A stretch of 64,000 nucleotides of DNA, taken from the NCBI GenBank assembly GCA_002792995.1, contig PFPJ01000055.1:1-64000 (forward strand). Direction: 5' to 3'. Of this stretch, positions 43,866-53,200 are shown in pieces; the first letter of the stretch is position 1; each line of letters opens with the position of its first letter. Made by a program: the position numbers and the translations under genes. The notes under the pieces are model-generated. The model was not told the DNA's origin. It saw only the letters and a list, made by a program, of their open reading frames with translations, and made no database searches. The DNA comes from Candidatus Magasanikbacteria bacterium CG_4_10_14_0_2_um_filter_41_10. GTDB taxonomy: Bacteria; Patescibacteriota; Patescibacteriia; Magasanikbacterales; UBA922.

Positions 43866-44654
43866 CTACGGCGCGCAGAGCGCCGAGGAGTACTCGTGCT
43901 CGCAGACCTCCATGTCCGCGTTGCACGTGTCGATGGTGCACGGGTCACCGTCGTTGCAGTTCGAGAGATCGGGGCGGCAGGTGGCGCCCAGCCCGCCCGG
44001 GTCCTCGACGCACCCTTCGACCGTGCAGCCTGCCTCGCAGTCCTGCGTGATGGGGACTTCGCCGCAGACCACCTCCGTGCAGGTGGGGCTGAAGGCGACG
44101 AAGTCACCAGCTTCGTCGCAGTACGGCTTCGAGGTCGCCGTGCAGTCCGTGTAGGTCTCGCACTGCGGTGACTCGGGGCAGACAGCGTCGGCCGCGAGGA
44201 ACATACACACGCCGTAGGTGCTGTTGCCCGGCAGAGGGACGCACCTGGGCGAGAAGCTCACGAGAGCTTCGCCCACCTGTTGCCCGATGCTGTCGTTCGA
44301 GCAGTCCATGTCGGACGCGCAGAGGCCCGTGGTGGGCAGGAAGGTGAACCTCGGCGACGCCAGATCGAGGGCGCAGCCCCCGGTCTCGCCGTTGCAGGTG
44401 AAGCCGTCGCCGCAGTCGACCACTGCGTACTCGCAGTGGCCGGACCTCGACCACCAGTTCCACCAACTGAGGTCGGCGCTGCAGCGCGACTGGTGGATGC
44501 ACTTCGACCCCGTCGTGGGGTCAATGGTGCACTGACCGTCGTTCCGGCAGGTCGTCGACGACTGCTGCCAGACCAGGATTCCACCACCCCCGGCCAGCGC
44601 AGGGCTCGGGATGAAGAAGATGAGGGCCAACAAGAAGGCCAAACGGATCAGCAT
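43866..44654 (-). CDS. GC-rich secreted cysteine-rich protein, myxobacterial style (unit F)
   Basis: 262 residues from ATG at 44654 with CAGGAGAG as SD. The signal peptide MLIRLAFLLALIFFIPSPALA is clear. The mature chain has nearly thirty cysteines. Its end, NCNDGDPCTIDTCNADMEVC, is the DGxxCTxDxC repeat common in secreted proteins of Myxococcota and related bacteria. It presumably folds by disulfides outside the membrane. The line 44041-44100 is 41 of 60 G+C. It has its own promoter, structured leader and trailer. Confidence 0.82.
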   Translation of the reverse strand: MLIRLAFLLALIFFIPSPALAGGGGILVWQQSSTTCRNDGQCTIDPTTGSKCIHQSRCSADLSWWNWWSRSGHCEYAVVDCGDGFTCNGETGGCALDLASPRFTFLPTTGLCASDMDCSNDSIGQQVGEALVSFSPRCVPLPGNSTYGVCMFLAADAVCPESPQCETYTDCTATSKPYCDEAGDFVAFSPTCTEVVCGEVPITQDCEAGCTVEGCVEDPGGLGATCRPDLSNCNDGDPCTIDTCNADMEVCEHEYSSALCAP

Positions 44655-44674
44655 GGGTCACTCTCCTGACGCAT

Positions 44675-44747
44675 GCAACTTCTCTACCTAGAACATCCAG
44701 GTATAAGAAGTTGCTCGGGAACGTGTAAAAAAACTGGACGAATCCAG
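44675..44747 (-). promoter_or_regulatory. Structured leader of unit F
   Basis: Minus strand, in transcript order: CTGGA-TTCG-TCCAG followed by T7 (44747-44727), an intrinsic terminator shape with a UUCG loop. A 40-base stem-loop (44714-44675, outer arms GCAACTTCT/AGAAGTTGC, inner TACCT/AGGTA) ends just before the SD. A terminator ahead of the gene suggests attenuation. Confidence 0.65.
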
Positions 44748-44765
44748 CTCTTTACTTCTGCCCAA

Positions 44766-44794
44766 GGTTTAGCACAACATAGCATTTTTGTCAA
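44766..44794 (-). promoter_or_regulatory. Promoter of unit F
   Basis: Minus strand TTGACA (44794-44789), 17 bases, TAAACC (44771-44766). The stretch TTGACAAAAA.GCT...TTGTGCTA is shared with the unit G promoter. Confidence 0.65.
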
Positions 44795-44805
44795 TTTGTT
44801 GTTGT

Positions 44806-44834
44806 GAAAAAAACACCTTGCTAGGTGTTTTTTC
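44806..44834 (-). terminator. Terminator of unit G
   Basis: AACACC-TAGCAA-GGTGTT and T-run on the minus strand, just upstream of the unit F promoter. Confidence 0.85.
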
Positions 44835-44918
44835 AAAGTTTCTTCTCAGCAATTTCAAACAATCTTGAAATAACAGTTGAAGGGGCGACGCAGCAGTGAA
44901 GTTCACTGCTGCGTCGCC
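44828..44918 (-). repeat. Trailer module of unit G, copy 2
   Basis: Same plan as the unit F trailer: a very strong hairpin (44884-44918, 16-bp perfect arms around 3 bases), CCTTCAACT, a small AT-rich stem, the exact 26-base shared stretch (44828-44853), then the terminator. The hairpin arms differ between copies except for the inner CGACGCA, with base pairing kept. Confidence 0.85.
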
Positions 44919-44952
44919 TGGGTTGAGCCCCCACGTAGGGGCGGTTGAGAGG

Positions 44953-46125
44953 TCAGGGTTGGGACTGACACGACGCGATGTCCCACTGACAGCTCGCGTC
45001 GATCGTGCCCTGGACGCTCACGTCGCCGTAGATCGAGACGTGCCCCGCGGTGCCGTTTGGACCGGCGATGAAGACGTCGCCGTTTACGGTCAGGGCGTTT
45101 TCGTCCTGGTTGACGTTTGCCGCGGAGAAGCCGCCGTAGGTGGCGAACTTGGCGCCCTCGACCTTGGCGAACCACTTGTTGTCGTCTGGGCTCTGGACGA
45201 AGCTGATGAATTGCGACGCGTGGTCGAGCCAGGTCAGCTTAACCTGGTTGAGGTAGCCAGGCATCGAGACGATGCCGTTGACATGCATGCCCATGTTGCC
45301 GATGAGAGCTTGGGCCGTCTCAGCCGTGCTACCCCCGAACCGTGAATCGTGCTTCACCAGTAGGTCATGGTTCACGGTGACGTCCTGAGCGAAATCGGCG
45401 CTGTTTGCTGTGATGCTTCCGCCGACGGTGAGATCGCCAACCAGGTAGCTTCCCTCCGAAGCTTGGAGGTAGCTAGTCACCAGCTGGTCGCTTGCATACA
45501 CGTTCGACGTGTGAATACCGTCGTCCGTCAGGACGGAGAACCAGGAGCTCCCGTCGAAGTTGTAACTGAGATGAAGCTTCGGACTGACCTGCTGGATCCA
45601 TTCGACGTCGGTCGCGTTGAGGTAGTACTCGTGGACGTCGCCGTTCTTGAGGCCGAGCATCCCCACATGCGCGACGCCCTGCACCCAGGAGTCGATGAAC
45701 GACCCCATGTCTGCGGAGACGTACTGTGCCATGACGCGGCCCGCCTGGAGCTGGTTCGGGCCCATGTCGACGTCCTTGTTGATGTACAAGTGATCGTCGA
45801 ACGGGTTGGGCGTATCAGCACCGACGATCGTGAACGTCTCCGTCAGCAGTGCGAGCTTCTGCTTCAGCTCTGCCACCTTCGTGTTGAGCTCGCTGTTCAT
45901 GGTCGTGTAGAACAGCCGCTCACCCTCCATGGCCTGGACACGGCCCTCGAGCTGGTCGAGGCGCTGAGTGAACTGGTCGATCTCTGTCGAATCGTCGACC
46001 ACGGGCTGCTGGTCGCCGGCGCAGCTCAGGTTCAGGCTGAGCAGCACGAGGAAGGGGAGGACGATGAGGAAGCGGACGAGGAAGGAACGCTCACGAGGAG
46101 CGTCGGGGTCATTGAGGCGGTTCAT
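44953..46125 (-). CDS. GC-rich lipoprotein with coiled coil and fibre-like repeats (unit G)
   Basis: 390 residues from ATG at 46125 with GAGAGGGA as SD. The signal peptide ends in lipobox LNLSC (Cys35). A coiled coil (about 48-95) is followed by beta repeats such as LVGDLTVGGSITANSADFAQ and LTVNGDVFIAGPNGTAGHVS, a pattern of phage-tail-fibre and polymer-type stalks. The C-terminal CQWDIASCQ could form a disulfide. Long open frames on the opposite strand are by-products of high GC. Composition suggests transfer. Confidence 0.8.
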   Translation of the reverse strand: MNRLNDPDAPRERSFLVRFLIVLPFLVLLSLNLSCAGDQQPVVDDSTEIDQFTQRLDQLEGRVQAMEGERLFYTTMNSELNTKVAELKQKLALLTETFTIVGADTPNPFDDHLYINKDVDMGPNQLQAGRVMAQYVSADMGSFIDSWVQGVAHVGMLGLKNGDVHEYYLNATDVEWIQQVSPKLHLSYNFDGSSWFSVLTDDGIHTSNVYASDQLVTSYLQASEGSYLVGDLTVGGSITANSADFAQDVTVNHDLLVKHDSRFGGSTAETAQALIGNMGMHVNGIVSMPGYLNQVKLTWLDHASQFISFVQSPDDNKWFAKVEGAKFATYGGFSAANVNQDENALTVNGDVFIAGPNGTAGHVSIYGDVSVQGTIDASCQWDIASCQSQP

Positions 46126-46220
46126 GTTCCCTCTCGATCTAAACATGCATTCATCACCCCCAGACCATCTGGAAGTAATTTCAACATGTTTTGTGGCTTG
46201 AACTTGGAAAAGAGCAGAAA

Positions 46221-46238
46221 GCAGGACGAATGTCCTAC
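46221..46238 (-). promoter_or_regulatory. Leader hairpin of unit G
   Basis: Minus strand GTAGGAC-ATTC-GTCCTGC followed by TTTCTGCTCTTTT. It shares ATTCGTCC with the unit F leader hairpin and again resembles an early terminator. Confidence 0.5.
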
Positions 46239-46267
46239 CCTCAATTTCTCAGCCAAAAAGACGTCCG

Positions 46268-46296
46268 TATATAGCACAAATGAGCCTTTTTGTCAA
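46268..46296 (-). promoter_or_regulatory. Promoter of unit G
   Basis: Minus strand TTGACA (46296-46291), 17 bases, TATATA (46273-46268): strong, AT-rich and native in style. Confidence 0.8.
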
Positions 46297-46315
46297 GCTA
46301 CCCTGTTCAAAAATA

Positions 46316-46386
46316 GCCTGCAGGGCGCAACCCGCCGGATAGGCGGGTGAAGCCCTGGGGATAACCCTAGGGATAACCTATGGAGC
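46316..46386. ncRNA. GC-rich structured element between divergent unit G and rpoB promoters
   Basis: CAGGGC (46321-46326) pairs with GCCCTG (46352-46357). Inside, after GCAA/TGAA, CCCGCC pairs with GGCGGG around GGATA. Two near-repeats, GGGATAACCC and GGGATAACCT, follow at 46358-46380. Nested pairing and lack of any reading frame suggest RNA or a protein-binding site. Strand unknown; no known RNA family recognised. Confidence 0.4.
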
Positions 46387-46410
46387 TGCCCCTAGTGAAG
46401 AAAATAGAAT

Positions 46411-46428
46411 TTTGCTAAAATAAGCAAA
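46411..46428. promoter_or_regulatory. Second copy of the palindrome found before the TrmB-type gene
   Basis: TTTGCT-AAAATA-AGCAAA, identical to 11264-11281 including the flanking A-run, between unit G and the rpoB promoter. A candidate operator of the TrmB-type regulator. Confidence 0.5.
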
Positions 46429-46470
46429 AAAACGTCAGTTCTTGACAAATAGTTATACACGTGATTCAAC

Positions 46471-46499
46471 TTGACTTTTCTCTCTATACACTATATAGT
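46471..46499 (+). promoter_or_regulatory. rpoB promoter
   Basis: TTGACT, 17 bases, TATAGT. The resulting leader would be about 325 bases and contains GACC-TTAG-GGTC and TGTGCA/TGCACA pairings. Confidence 0.75.
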
Positions 46500-46720
46500 G
46501 TAGCAGTTCTCATAAGCCAAAGTGATTGATTTTTTCCCTAAGGGAAGAGAAAAATAACGTTGGTTTATAATAAATACCACGGAGCGAATCTACCTTCTTC
46601 TTCGATGACGTGTCTGATACGGACTTGACCTTAGGGTCAGGGTGCATTCTCTGGATTATTCGTTACCTGTGCACGCGCAAAACATGCACATCGAAACGAA
46701 CAAACAATAAAAATTAGAAA

Positions 46721-46748
46721 GCAAATCGACCACGGTTTGCCGTTTTTT
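46721..46748 (+). promoter_or_regulatory. Attenuator-like hairpin in the rpoB leader
   Basis: ACGG-TTTG-CCGT running into T6 (46732-46748) is a terminator shape. GCAAA (46721-46725) can instead pair with TTTGC (46736-46740), which would break it. Mutually exclusive folds suggest regulated read-through into rpoB. Confidence 0.5.
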
Positions 46749-46832
46749 GTACTCAAAACATTCGGATTAGATGCGTTCATTGCTCTGCAGTGAATACATA
46801 TAATTCGAATGTACGTTTAATAGCTTGCACTT

Positions 46833-49800
46833 ATGCCAATCTACAAGCGACAGAAGACCACGGTGGCAGAACGAAAGTTCTTCACCCCGCTCAAGAGCGC
46901 GATCGAAGCGCCCGATCTCATTGAGACGCAAAAAGCGTCGTACAATTGGTTTTTTGATATTGGTATCAAAGAACTTTTTGAAGAAATTTCTCCAGTGAAA
47001 GATTTTACTGGTCGAGATCTGGAATTGTACTTCGAAGATTATACTATCGATGAGCCCAAGTTTGATGAAGTGGTCTGTCGTGAAAAAAATGTTACATTTG
47101 AAGCTCCGCTTCGTGTAAAAGTTCGTTTGATAAATAAGCGTACAAAAACAGAAGATGTCCAAGAGATTTATCTTGGTGACGTTCCCATCATGACTGATCG
47201 TGGAACATTTATGGTCAACGGTATTGAGCGTGTGGTGGTATCACAGCTTATCCGAAGTGCAGGTGCCTTTTTTACAGAAAGTACGGTCCGTGGCCGAAAA
47301 TATTATGGCGCAAAAATTATTCCAAACCGTGGTGCCTGGATAGAAATTGAAACAGACCAAAACAATGTTATTTGGGTAAAAGTGGATAGAAAACGAAAAG
47401 TTGCAGCGACATCATTGTTGAGAGCATTTGGAATGAGTGCTGATGAAGATATTATCAAAGCATTCGAAGGTGTGAATACGCATCCAAATATTGATTACAT
47501 AGAAGCAACCATTAAAAAAGATGCTGCAGAAAATGAAGATGACGGATTGATCGAAGTCTACAAACGTATTCGTCCAGGTGATCTCGCAACGTCTGACAAT
47601 GCAAAGAGTCTCATCCACTCAATGTTTTTCAACTTTGACCGGTATGATTTTGGTCGAGTCGGTGTATACAAATTGGATAAAAAATTTGAACTTGGTCTTT
47701 CTGGTGGCGATTATGACCAAAAAGAACAGCGTGTGTTGTCCCTTGATAAACTTCTTTTGGTATTGAAGGAAGTAGTTCGTTTGAACGTGACACAAGAAGA
47801 TGCTGACGATATCGATCATCTTGGAAATCGTCGTATTCGAGCGGTAGGGGAACTCGTCCAAAACAGATTCCGTGTTGGGCTTGCTCGTATGGAACGTATC
47901 ATTCGTGATCGTATGAGTACATACGAACTCGAAAGTCTCGCACCAAATAAACTTATCAACGCACGACCTGTGATCGGAGCAATTCGTGAATTCTTCATGA
48001 GTTCACAGCTGTCTCAGTTCATGGACCAAGTGAATCCACTCGCAGAACTCGAGCACAAACGTCGTGTTTCAGCTCTTGGACCTGGTGGTCTTTCTCGAGA
48101 CCGTGCCGGATTTGAAGTTCGTGATGTTCATACAACCCATTACGGTCGTATCTGTCCGATTGCAACACCAGAAGGACCAAACATCGGTCTTGTTGGACAT
48201 CTTGCAAGTTATGCAAAAATTAATAGCTTTGGATTTGTAGAAACACCATATAGAAAAGTAGCAAAGAATGTGCCAAACCAAGCGCGCTTTACAGAAGGTG
48301 AATATTTGCAAGAGGACGTGTCTGGTATTGGAAAATCAGGTGAACAAATTTCAAAAGACATGGCAAAGAAGCTGGAGGGAAAGACAGATATGGAAACCGT
48401 ATCAGTCATGCCACGTGTGACAGACGAAATTGTATACCTCAATTCATTTCAAGAAGAAAAAGTTACAACAGCGAGTGCGACAACGAGCATGAATGAACAT
48501 GGTATCCTCATAGGAGAACGTATTCCTGCCCGTGTGCATGGCGAACCAAGTACGGTGTCTGCAGGAGATATTGAATATATTGATGTTGCCTCAAATCAGA
48601 TTTTGTCTGTTGCAACAAGCATGATTCCATTTCTCGAACATGACGATGCGACTCGTGCGCTCATGGGAACAAACATGCAACGTCAAGCCGTCCCATGTAT
48701 TCAACCAGATTCTCCACTCGTAGGGACTGGCATGGAAAAAATTGCTGCAGAAAATAGCGGACATATTTTGTTTGCTGATGAAGATGGAGAGGTCACTGCA
48801 GTCGATAGTAGCATGGTACAGATTACGGATAAAAATAAAAAAATATACACGTATCCTCTCAACAAATTTGTTCGATCAAACGCATCGAGTTCTATCAATC
48901 AGCGTCCTGTTGTTACACTTGGAGAAAAAGTTAAGAAAGGACAGGCACTGTGTAACGGACCAAGTATCGATAATGGTGAGCTCGCTCTTGGACAAAATGT
49001 CCTCGTCGCATACATGGTATGGGATGGATACAATTATGAAGATGCTATTATCATTTCAGAACGTATCGTACAGAAAGATAGATATACATCCATTCATGTC
49101 GAAGACTACGCAACAGATGTTCGAGAAACAAAACTTGGCCCAGAACTTGTCACGAGCGATATTCCAAACGTGAGTGAAGAAAAATTGAAAAATCTTGATA
49201 CCGAAGGTGTTATTCGTGTTGGTGCGGAAGTTCATTCTGGTGACATCTTAGTTGGAAAAATTACTCCAAAAGGAGAAACAGAATTGACACCAGAAGAGCG
49301 ATTGCTTCGTGCCATTTTTGGAGAAAAAGCTCGCGATGTTCGTGATTCATCACTCTACCTTGAGCATGGAGAACATGGAAAGGTAACAGATATTCGTGTC
49401 TTTTCTGCAGACGAAGGAGACAAGTTGCAACCTGGTGTGATCAAGCAAGTCCAAGTCACTGTCGCAGACATGAGAAAACTTCAAGTCGGTGATAAAATGG
49501 CAGGACGACATGGAAACAAAGGTGTTATTTCTCGCATTGTATCAGTAGAAGACATGCCGTTCCTTGAAGATGGAACACCTGTTGATATTATTCTTTCTCC
49601 ACTCGGTGTTATTTCTCGTATGAACTTGGGGCAATTGCTCGAAAGTCATCTTGGTCTCGCAGCAAATGCGCTCGGGTATCGTGCAGCAACACCAGTGTTG
49701 AATGGAATTACAGAAGCACAAATCAAAGAAGAATTGACAAAGGCTGGATTCCCAACAGATTCACAGTCGCAACTCTATGATGGACGTACTGGTGAACCGA

Positions 49801-50243
49801 TGGATCACAAGACCACTGTTGGATACAATTACATGCTCAAGCTCAACCACATGATCGAAGACAAAATGCACCAACGTTCTATTGGTCCATACAGTCTTAT
49901 TACACAGCAACCACTCGGTGGAAAGGCGCAGTTTGGTGGACAACGTTTCGGAGAAATGGAAGTGTGGGCACTCGAAGCATACGGTGCCGCGCATTCATTG
50001 CAAGAAATTTTGACGATCAAATCCGATGATGTGCCAGGACGAAGCAAAGCATACGAAGCAATTATCAAAGGAAACCCAATCACCCGTGTCAACTTACCAG
50101 AATCATTCAATGTTTTGGTACGAGAGTTGAAGGGTCTTGCCCTCGATGTAAAACTTATGAAACAAGTCGGTGATGTATACATCCCAGCTGACGAAATACC
50201 AAAAGTCGAGTCAGCTTCAGACTACATGGAGAATGAAGAGTAG
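46833..50243 (+). CDS. rpoB: RNA polymerase beta subunit
   Basis: 1136 residues. The rifampicin-pocket region reads SQFMDQVNPLAELEHKRRVSALGPGGL, followed by DVHTTHYGRICPIATPEGPNIGL. The C-terminal GDKMAGRHGNKGVIS and PLGGKAQFGGQRFGEMEVWALEAYGAA are invariant in bacteria. Length is on the short side (E. coli 1342), lacking its lineage-specific inserts. Followed by rpoC after 43 bases. No rplJ-rplL upstream and no SD. Confidence 0.99.
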   Translation: MPIYKRQKTTVAERKFFTPLKSAIEAPDLIETQKASYNWFFDIGIKELFEEISPVKDFTGRDLELYFEDYTIDEPKFDEVVCREKNVTFEAPLRVKVRLINKRTKTEDVQEIYLGDVPIMTDRGTFMVNGIERVVVSQLIRSAGAFFTESTVRGRKYYGAKIIPNRGAWIEIETDQNNVIWVKVDRKRKVAATSLLRAFGMSADEDIIKAFEGVNTHPNIDYIEATIKKDAAENEDDGLIEVYKRIRPGDLATSDNAKSLIHSMFFNFDRYDFGRVGVYKLDKKFELGLSGGDYDQKEQRVLSLDKLLLVLKEVVRLNVTQEDADDIDHLGNRRIRAVGELVQNRFRVGLARMERIIRDRMSTYELESLAPNKLINARPVIGAIREFFMSSQLSQFMDQVNPLAELEHKRRVSALGPGGLSRDRAGFEVRDVHTTHYGRICPIATPEGPNIGLVGHLASYAKINSFGFVETPYRKVAKNVPNQARFTEGEYLQEDVSGIGKSGEQISKDMAKKLEGKTDMETVSVMPRVTDEIVYLNSFQEEKVTTASATTSMNEHGILIGERIPARVHGEPSTVSAGDIEYIDVASNQILSVATSMIPFLEHDDATRALMGTNMQRQAVPCIQPDSPLVGTGMEKIAAENSGHILFADEDGEVTAVDSSMVQITDKNKKIYTYPLNKFVRSNASSSINQRPVVTLGEKVKKGQALCNGPSIDNGELALGQNVLVAYMVWDGYNYEDAIIISERIVQKDRYTSIHVEDYATDVRETKLGPELVTSDIPNVSEEKLKNLDTEGVIRVGAEVHSGDILVGKITPKGETELTPEERLLRAIFGEKARDVRDSSLYLEHGEHGKVTDIRVFSADEGDKLQPGVIKQVQVTVADMRKLQVGDKMAGRHGNKGVISRIVSVEDMPFLEDGTPVDIILSPLGVISRMNLGQLLESHLGLAANALGYRAATPVLNGITEAQIKEELTKAGFPTDSQSQLYDGRTGEPMDHKTTVGYNYMLKLNHMIEDKMHQRSIGPYSLITQQPLGGKAQFGGQRFGEMEVWALEAYGAAHSLQEILTIKSDDVPGRSKAYEAIIKGNPITRVNLPESFNVLVRELKGLALDVKLMKQVGDVYIPADEIPKVESASDYMENEE

Positions 50244-50286
50244 TGATATTGTCTCATTTTTCCCTACTTATTAACTTCTAGTACGT

Positions 50287-53200
50287 ATGTCACGAGATAC
50301 TCTACATTCAATAGACTTCGATGCCATCGCCCTCTCGGTCGCATCTCCAGAAGTCATCAAAAATTGGTCTTTTGGTGAAGTGTCAAAACCTGAGACGATC
50401 AATTATCGTACCCAAAAACCAGAAAAAGCAGGGTTGTTCGCAGAAGAAATTTTTGGTCCAACAAAAGATTGGGAATGTTACTGTGGAAAGTATAAAAAAA
50501 TTCGATACAAAGGCATTGTCTGTGACAAGTGTGGTGTGGAAGTCACACACTCACTCGTTCGTCGTGAACGCATGGGACACATCGAGCTTACGAGTCCTGT
50601 GTCACATATCTGGTTTCTTCGTTCAATCCCTTCAAAGATTGGTTTGGTACTTGATATCTCCATCCAAAATCTTGAAAAAGTTATTTACTTTGCATCCTTT
50701 ATTATTACGTCAGTGAATGAAGAAGAAAAGAAACAAGCGCTTGATGGATTGAAGGATGAATACAAAACAACACGAAAAGAATTGGAAAAACAATTTGCAG
50801 AAGAACCAAAAGTGCTTGAAGAAAAGATTGCCGCGCTTGATGAAGACGTCGCTCTCGTGCAGGAAGAACTCAAAGATATCAAGATGATGGGCATTGTGTC
50901 AGAACATCGATATCAAGAATTGTCATTCCGATATGGCCACATGTTTGAAGCAAGTATCGGTGCTGGTGCCATTCGTGATTTGTTGAAAAAACTCAATCTT
51001 CCAAAGACGATTGAAAGTTTGGAAAAACAAATTGTAAAAAGTAAAGGAGCAAAACGCGATCGACTCGTACGCCGAGTGAAATTGCTTTCTAGTTTGAATC
51101 AAAATGGTATTAAACCAGAATGGATGGTCCTCACCTCCATTCCTGTTATTCCACCAGATCTCCGCCCAATGGTAGCGCTCGATGGAGGACGCTTTGCGAC
51201 ATCTGATCTCAATGATCTGTATCGTCGTGTTATCAATCGAAACAATCGGTTGGGTCGATTGCTCTCACTCAATGCACCAGAAGTCATCTGTCGCAACGAA
51301 CGACGTATGTTGCAAGAAGCCGTTGATGCACTTATCGACAACAATGCACGTTCTGCAAAAACAGTTACTGCGTCTACAGGACAAAAACGAAAATTGCGTT
51401 CTCTGGCAGATATTTTGAAAGGAAAGCAAGGACGATTCCGACAAAACTTGCTCGGAAAACGTGTCGACTATTCAGGACGTTCCGTTATTGTCGTAGGACC
51501 AAATCTTCAAATGCACGAATGTGGATTGCCAAAACGTATGGCACTTGAATTGTTCAAACCATTTGTCATGAGTGAGATCATCAAACGTGAGCTTGCACAT
51601 AATGTTCGCAGTGCATCACGATATATCGAATCCAATGCCCCAGAAGTATGGGATATCTTGGAAGATCTTACCTCAAAGACTCGTGTACTCTTGAATCGTG
51701 CGCCTACCTTGCATCGTCTTGGTATTCAGGCATTTCGACCAAGACTTGTTGAAGGAAAAGCAATTCAACTTCATCCACTCGTGACACCAGCGTTCAATGC
51801 CGATTTCGACGGAGACCAAATGGCAGTTCATTTGCCGTTGACCGAAGAAGCAAAGTGGGAAGCTGAACATATCATGGCTGCAGAAAAAAACTTGTTGAAA
51901 CCTGCGACAGGACAACCTATTATTACCCCTCAACAAGATATTACCCTCGGGTCATATTATTTGACTCGATATGCTGAAGCTGACACAGGAGAGATAACAA
52001 AATACTTCTCAAATATTACTGAAGCAAAATACGCATACAAAACACGCATGATCGGTGTACATGAACGTGTCAAAATTCGGTTCGATAATGTAGCAAAATT
52101 TCCAGAAGGACAAAGTACTCTTGTGGAAACATCTATTGGTCGAGTATTTTTCAATGAAATTTTCCCAGACAAAATTGAATACTACAACGAACCAATTACC
52201 AAAAAACATTTGTCAAAGATTATTGCGTCAATGCTTGAATTTTATGGACAAGCAGAGACTGCTATTATTCTTGATAGAATTAAGGAAGTCGGGTTCAAGT
52301 ATGTTACGAAGTCTGGATATTCTCTTGGGATGGATGACTTCGGACGAATCGAAGAAAAGAAAGGCATTCTCGAAGAAGGTGGCAATAGTGTCGCCTTGGT
52401 AGAAGAACAATTCAAAGAAGGGTTGCTCACTGGTTCTGAACGACATGCAAAAGTTCTGGAAATTTGGACTGATGTCAAAGACCGTGTTGTCTCATTCAAT
52501 AAACAGGCACTTGATAAAGAAGGACCAGTCTTTGCAATGATTGATTCTGGTGCTCGTGGATCATGGGGACAGCTTGGACAGGTGATCGGTATGAAAGGAC
52601 TTGTGGCTTCTCCAAGTGGAGACATCATCGAACTTCCTGTTACAGGAAACTTCAAAGAAGGATTCGATGTTCTTGAGTTCTTTATCTCTTCTCACGGTAC
52701 ACGAAAAGGTCTTTCAGATACCGCTCTTCGTACTGCAAACGCAGGATATTTGACTCGTCGTCTTGTCGATGTTGCACAAGATGTAGTGGTCACTCATGAT
52801 GATTGTGGTGACGATATTGGAGAATTTTTTACAAAAGAAAATTCAGAACAAATTGGAGAAAAATTATCTGAACGTGTTGGCGGAAGATTTGTTCTTGTCG
52901 ATGTCAAGGCCGGACGCAAGACCTTAATAAAAGCAGGAGAAATGATTACCGCTGAGATAGCTCGACAAGTGGAATCGGAGGGCGTAGAAGAAGTGCATGT
53001 ACGCAGTGTACTGCAGTGTCGCTTGCCAAAGGGTGTTTGTGCAACCTGTTATGGTGTTGATCTTTCAAACAGTGCTGTTGTCAAAAAAGGAACAGCTGTT
53101 GGAATCATCGCAGCACAATCCATTGGTGAACCTGGTACACAGTTGACTATGCGTACGTTCCATCTTGGAGGTGTCGCTGGAGGAGATATCACCCAAGGGT

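Noticed and set aside
43784..44892. Integron attC sites at the GC hairpins of the cassette-like units
   Set aside because: CTTCAAC misses the RYYYAAC core at its first base, no paired GTTRRRY box flanks the hairpins, and no integrase is in the window.
45367..46350. Long open frame (327 codons) on the plus strand opposite unit G, and another at 44896-45345
   Set aside because: They are antisense to a gene with signal peptide, lipobox and SD. High GC lowers stop frequency on both strands, and neither frame has an SD or recognisable domain.
46368..46377. TAGGGATAAC resembles the first half of the I-SceI homing endonuclease site
   Set aside because: Only ten bases match and the rest diverges; no homing endonuclease gene is present.
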